Below, piece by piece: positions 6,300 through 6,537 of a DNA stretch of 6,537 nucleotides. How positions within the stretch are numbered: position 1 is the stretch's first letter; every line of letters starts with the position of its first letter. A program made the translations under genes and the position numbers. The notes under the pieces are model-generated. The model did no database searches. It saw only the letters and a program-made list of their open reading frames with translations, and had not been told where the DNA came from. The stretch spans positions 1 to 6,537 of the forward strand of contig JAENWH010000108.1 in assembly GCA_016650135.1 (NCBI GenBank), written 5' to 3'. Origin of the DNA: Peptostreptococcaceae bacterium (GTDB lineage Bacteria > Bacillota_A > Clostridia > Peptostreptococcales > Anaerovoracaceae).

Positions 6300-6332
6300 T
6301 ATGTTATTACCAACTTTAATATATTGTTACCA
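6300..6332. repeat. Pair of 13-bp direct repeats, 20 bp apart, downstream of glmS
   Basis: The minus strand has TGGTAACAATATA (6320-6332) and TGGTAATAACATA (6300-6312), 11 of 13 bases alike, starting exactly 20 bp apart. A weaker GGCAATTA lies about 19 bp further on. Function is not evident: protein-binding sites of a mobile element end or of a regulator are both possible. Confidence 0.5.
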
Positions 6333-6336
6333 CCAT

Positions 6337-6372
6337 AATAAATAGCACCCTATTCGAAAGGTGCTCTTTATT
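6337..6372 (-). terminator. Intrinsic terminator of glmS
   Basis: Arms at 6360-6372 and 6337-6349 pair as AATAAA-g-AGCACC with GGTGCT-a-TTTATT around a 10-nt loop: 12 base pairs with one mismatch. It starts 24 nt after the glmS stop. The AT-rich outer stem gives a T-rich tail on either strand, so it could work in both directions. Confidence 0.75.
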
Positions 6373-6396
6373 GGAAATTCTATTAATTATTTTTCT

Positions 6397-6537
6397 TTAT
6401 TCAACCGTTACACTTTTGGCCAGATTCTTAGGTTTATCAATATCGCAACCTCTAAGTTTTGCAATGTGATATGCCAGCAACTGAAGCGGAACAACGGACA
6501 GCAATGGGGACACCTCATCCATACAATCTGGTATGAA
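6397..6537 (-). CDS. glmS: Glutamine-fructose-6-phosphate aminotransferase, C-terminal end (runs in from outside)
   Basis: Only the last 46 residues and the TAA stop are in the window; the gene enters from beyond position 6537. The sequence [14 protein letters not shown] followed by [16 protein letters not shown] at the very end is the highly conserved C-terminus of GlmS, part of the sugar isomerase domain. The enzyme makes glucosamine-6-phosphate from fructose-6-phosphate and glutamine, the first step toward UDP-GlcNAc for peptidoglycan. It is a core gene and marks the chromosomal edge of the island. In many bacteria this 3' end is the recognition site for Tn7 family elements. In Firmicutes the gene is often controlled by the glmS ribozyme in its leader, which is outside the window. 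Confidence 0.95.
   Translation of the reverse strand, partial: FIPDCMDEVSPLLSVVPLQLLAYHIAKLRGCDIDKPKNLAKSVTVE

Noticed and set aside
6300..6396. Tn7 right end after glmS
   Set aside because: I see no TGTGGGCGGACA-like terminus, no five-base target duplication that can be tested, and no transposase gene; only the location fits.

Overview
The window is AT-rich, and every gene I can support is read from the minus strand. Strong GGAGG or poly-G ribosome binding sites, a consensus sigma-A type promoter and a Firmicutes-like GlmS C-terminus point to a low-GC Gram-positive bacterium, most likely of the Clostridia. This is inference; there is no rRNA or other marker to fix the taxon.

Layout, in the direction of transcription (high to low coordinates): (1) 6537-6397, the last 46 codons of glmS, followed by a hairpin terminator. 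(2) 6336-6112, a gene-free stretch with a 13-bp motif repeated at exactly 20-bp spacing, a second terminator-like hairpin, and a near-consensus promoter (TTGACA-17-TATAAC) overlaid by a second pair of 13-bp repeats, also spaced 20 bp. (3) 6111-2814, a two-gene operon with overlapping ends: an AAA ATPase followed by a subtilisin-type serine protease. I read this as an IetAS system, a pair first known from Agrobacterium Ti-plasmid stability and incompatibility and later counted among antiphage defence systems. (4) 2813-1555, a scar region: GC-richer DNA, a gene fragment of the AlbA/Schlafen-type ATP-binding regulator family that lacks its N-terminal domain, and the C-terminal tail of a YhaN/SMC-like ATPase. 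A 25-bp direct repeat lies flush against the stop codons of both the protease and the truncated regulator. (5) 1287-1, a restriction-modification operon: an HNH endonuclease of 380 residues, then a C5-cytosine DNA methyltransferase that runs off the window after 44 residues.

Taken together this is a defence island next to glmS, a well-known insertion neighbourhood because its 3' end is the Tn7 target. Two apparently intact defence loci (IetAS and the R-M pair) are separated by decayed fragments of others. The working hypothesis for IetAS is that the ATPase restrains or directs the protease, with both made from a tightly controlled promoter and coupled by overlap. The restriction gene precedes its methyltransferase, and the methyltransferase ribosome binding site overlaps the endonuclease stop codon, so their translation is probably coupled. 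The least explained parts are the two 20-bp-phased repeat pairs downstream of glmS and the stop-codon-flush repeat, which may mark module exchange.
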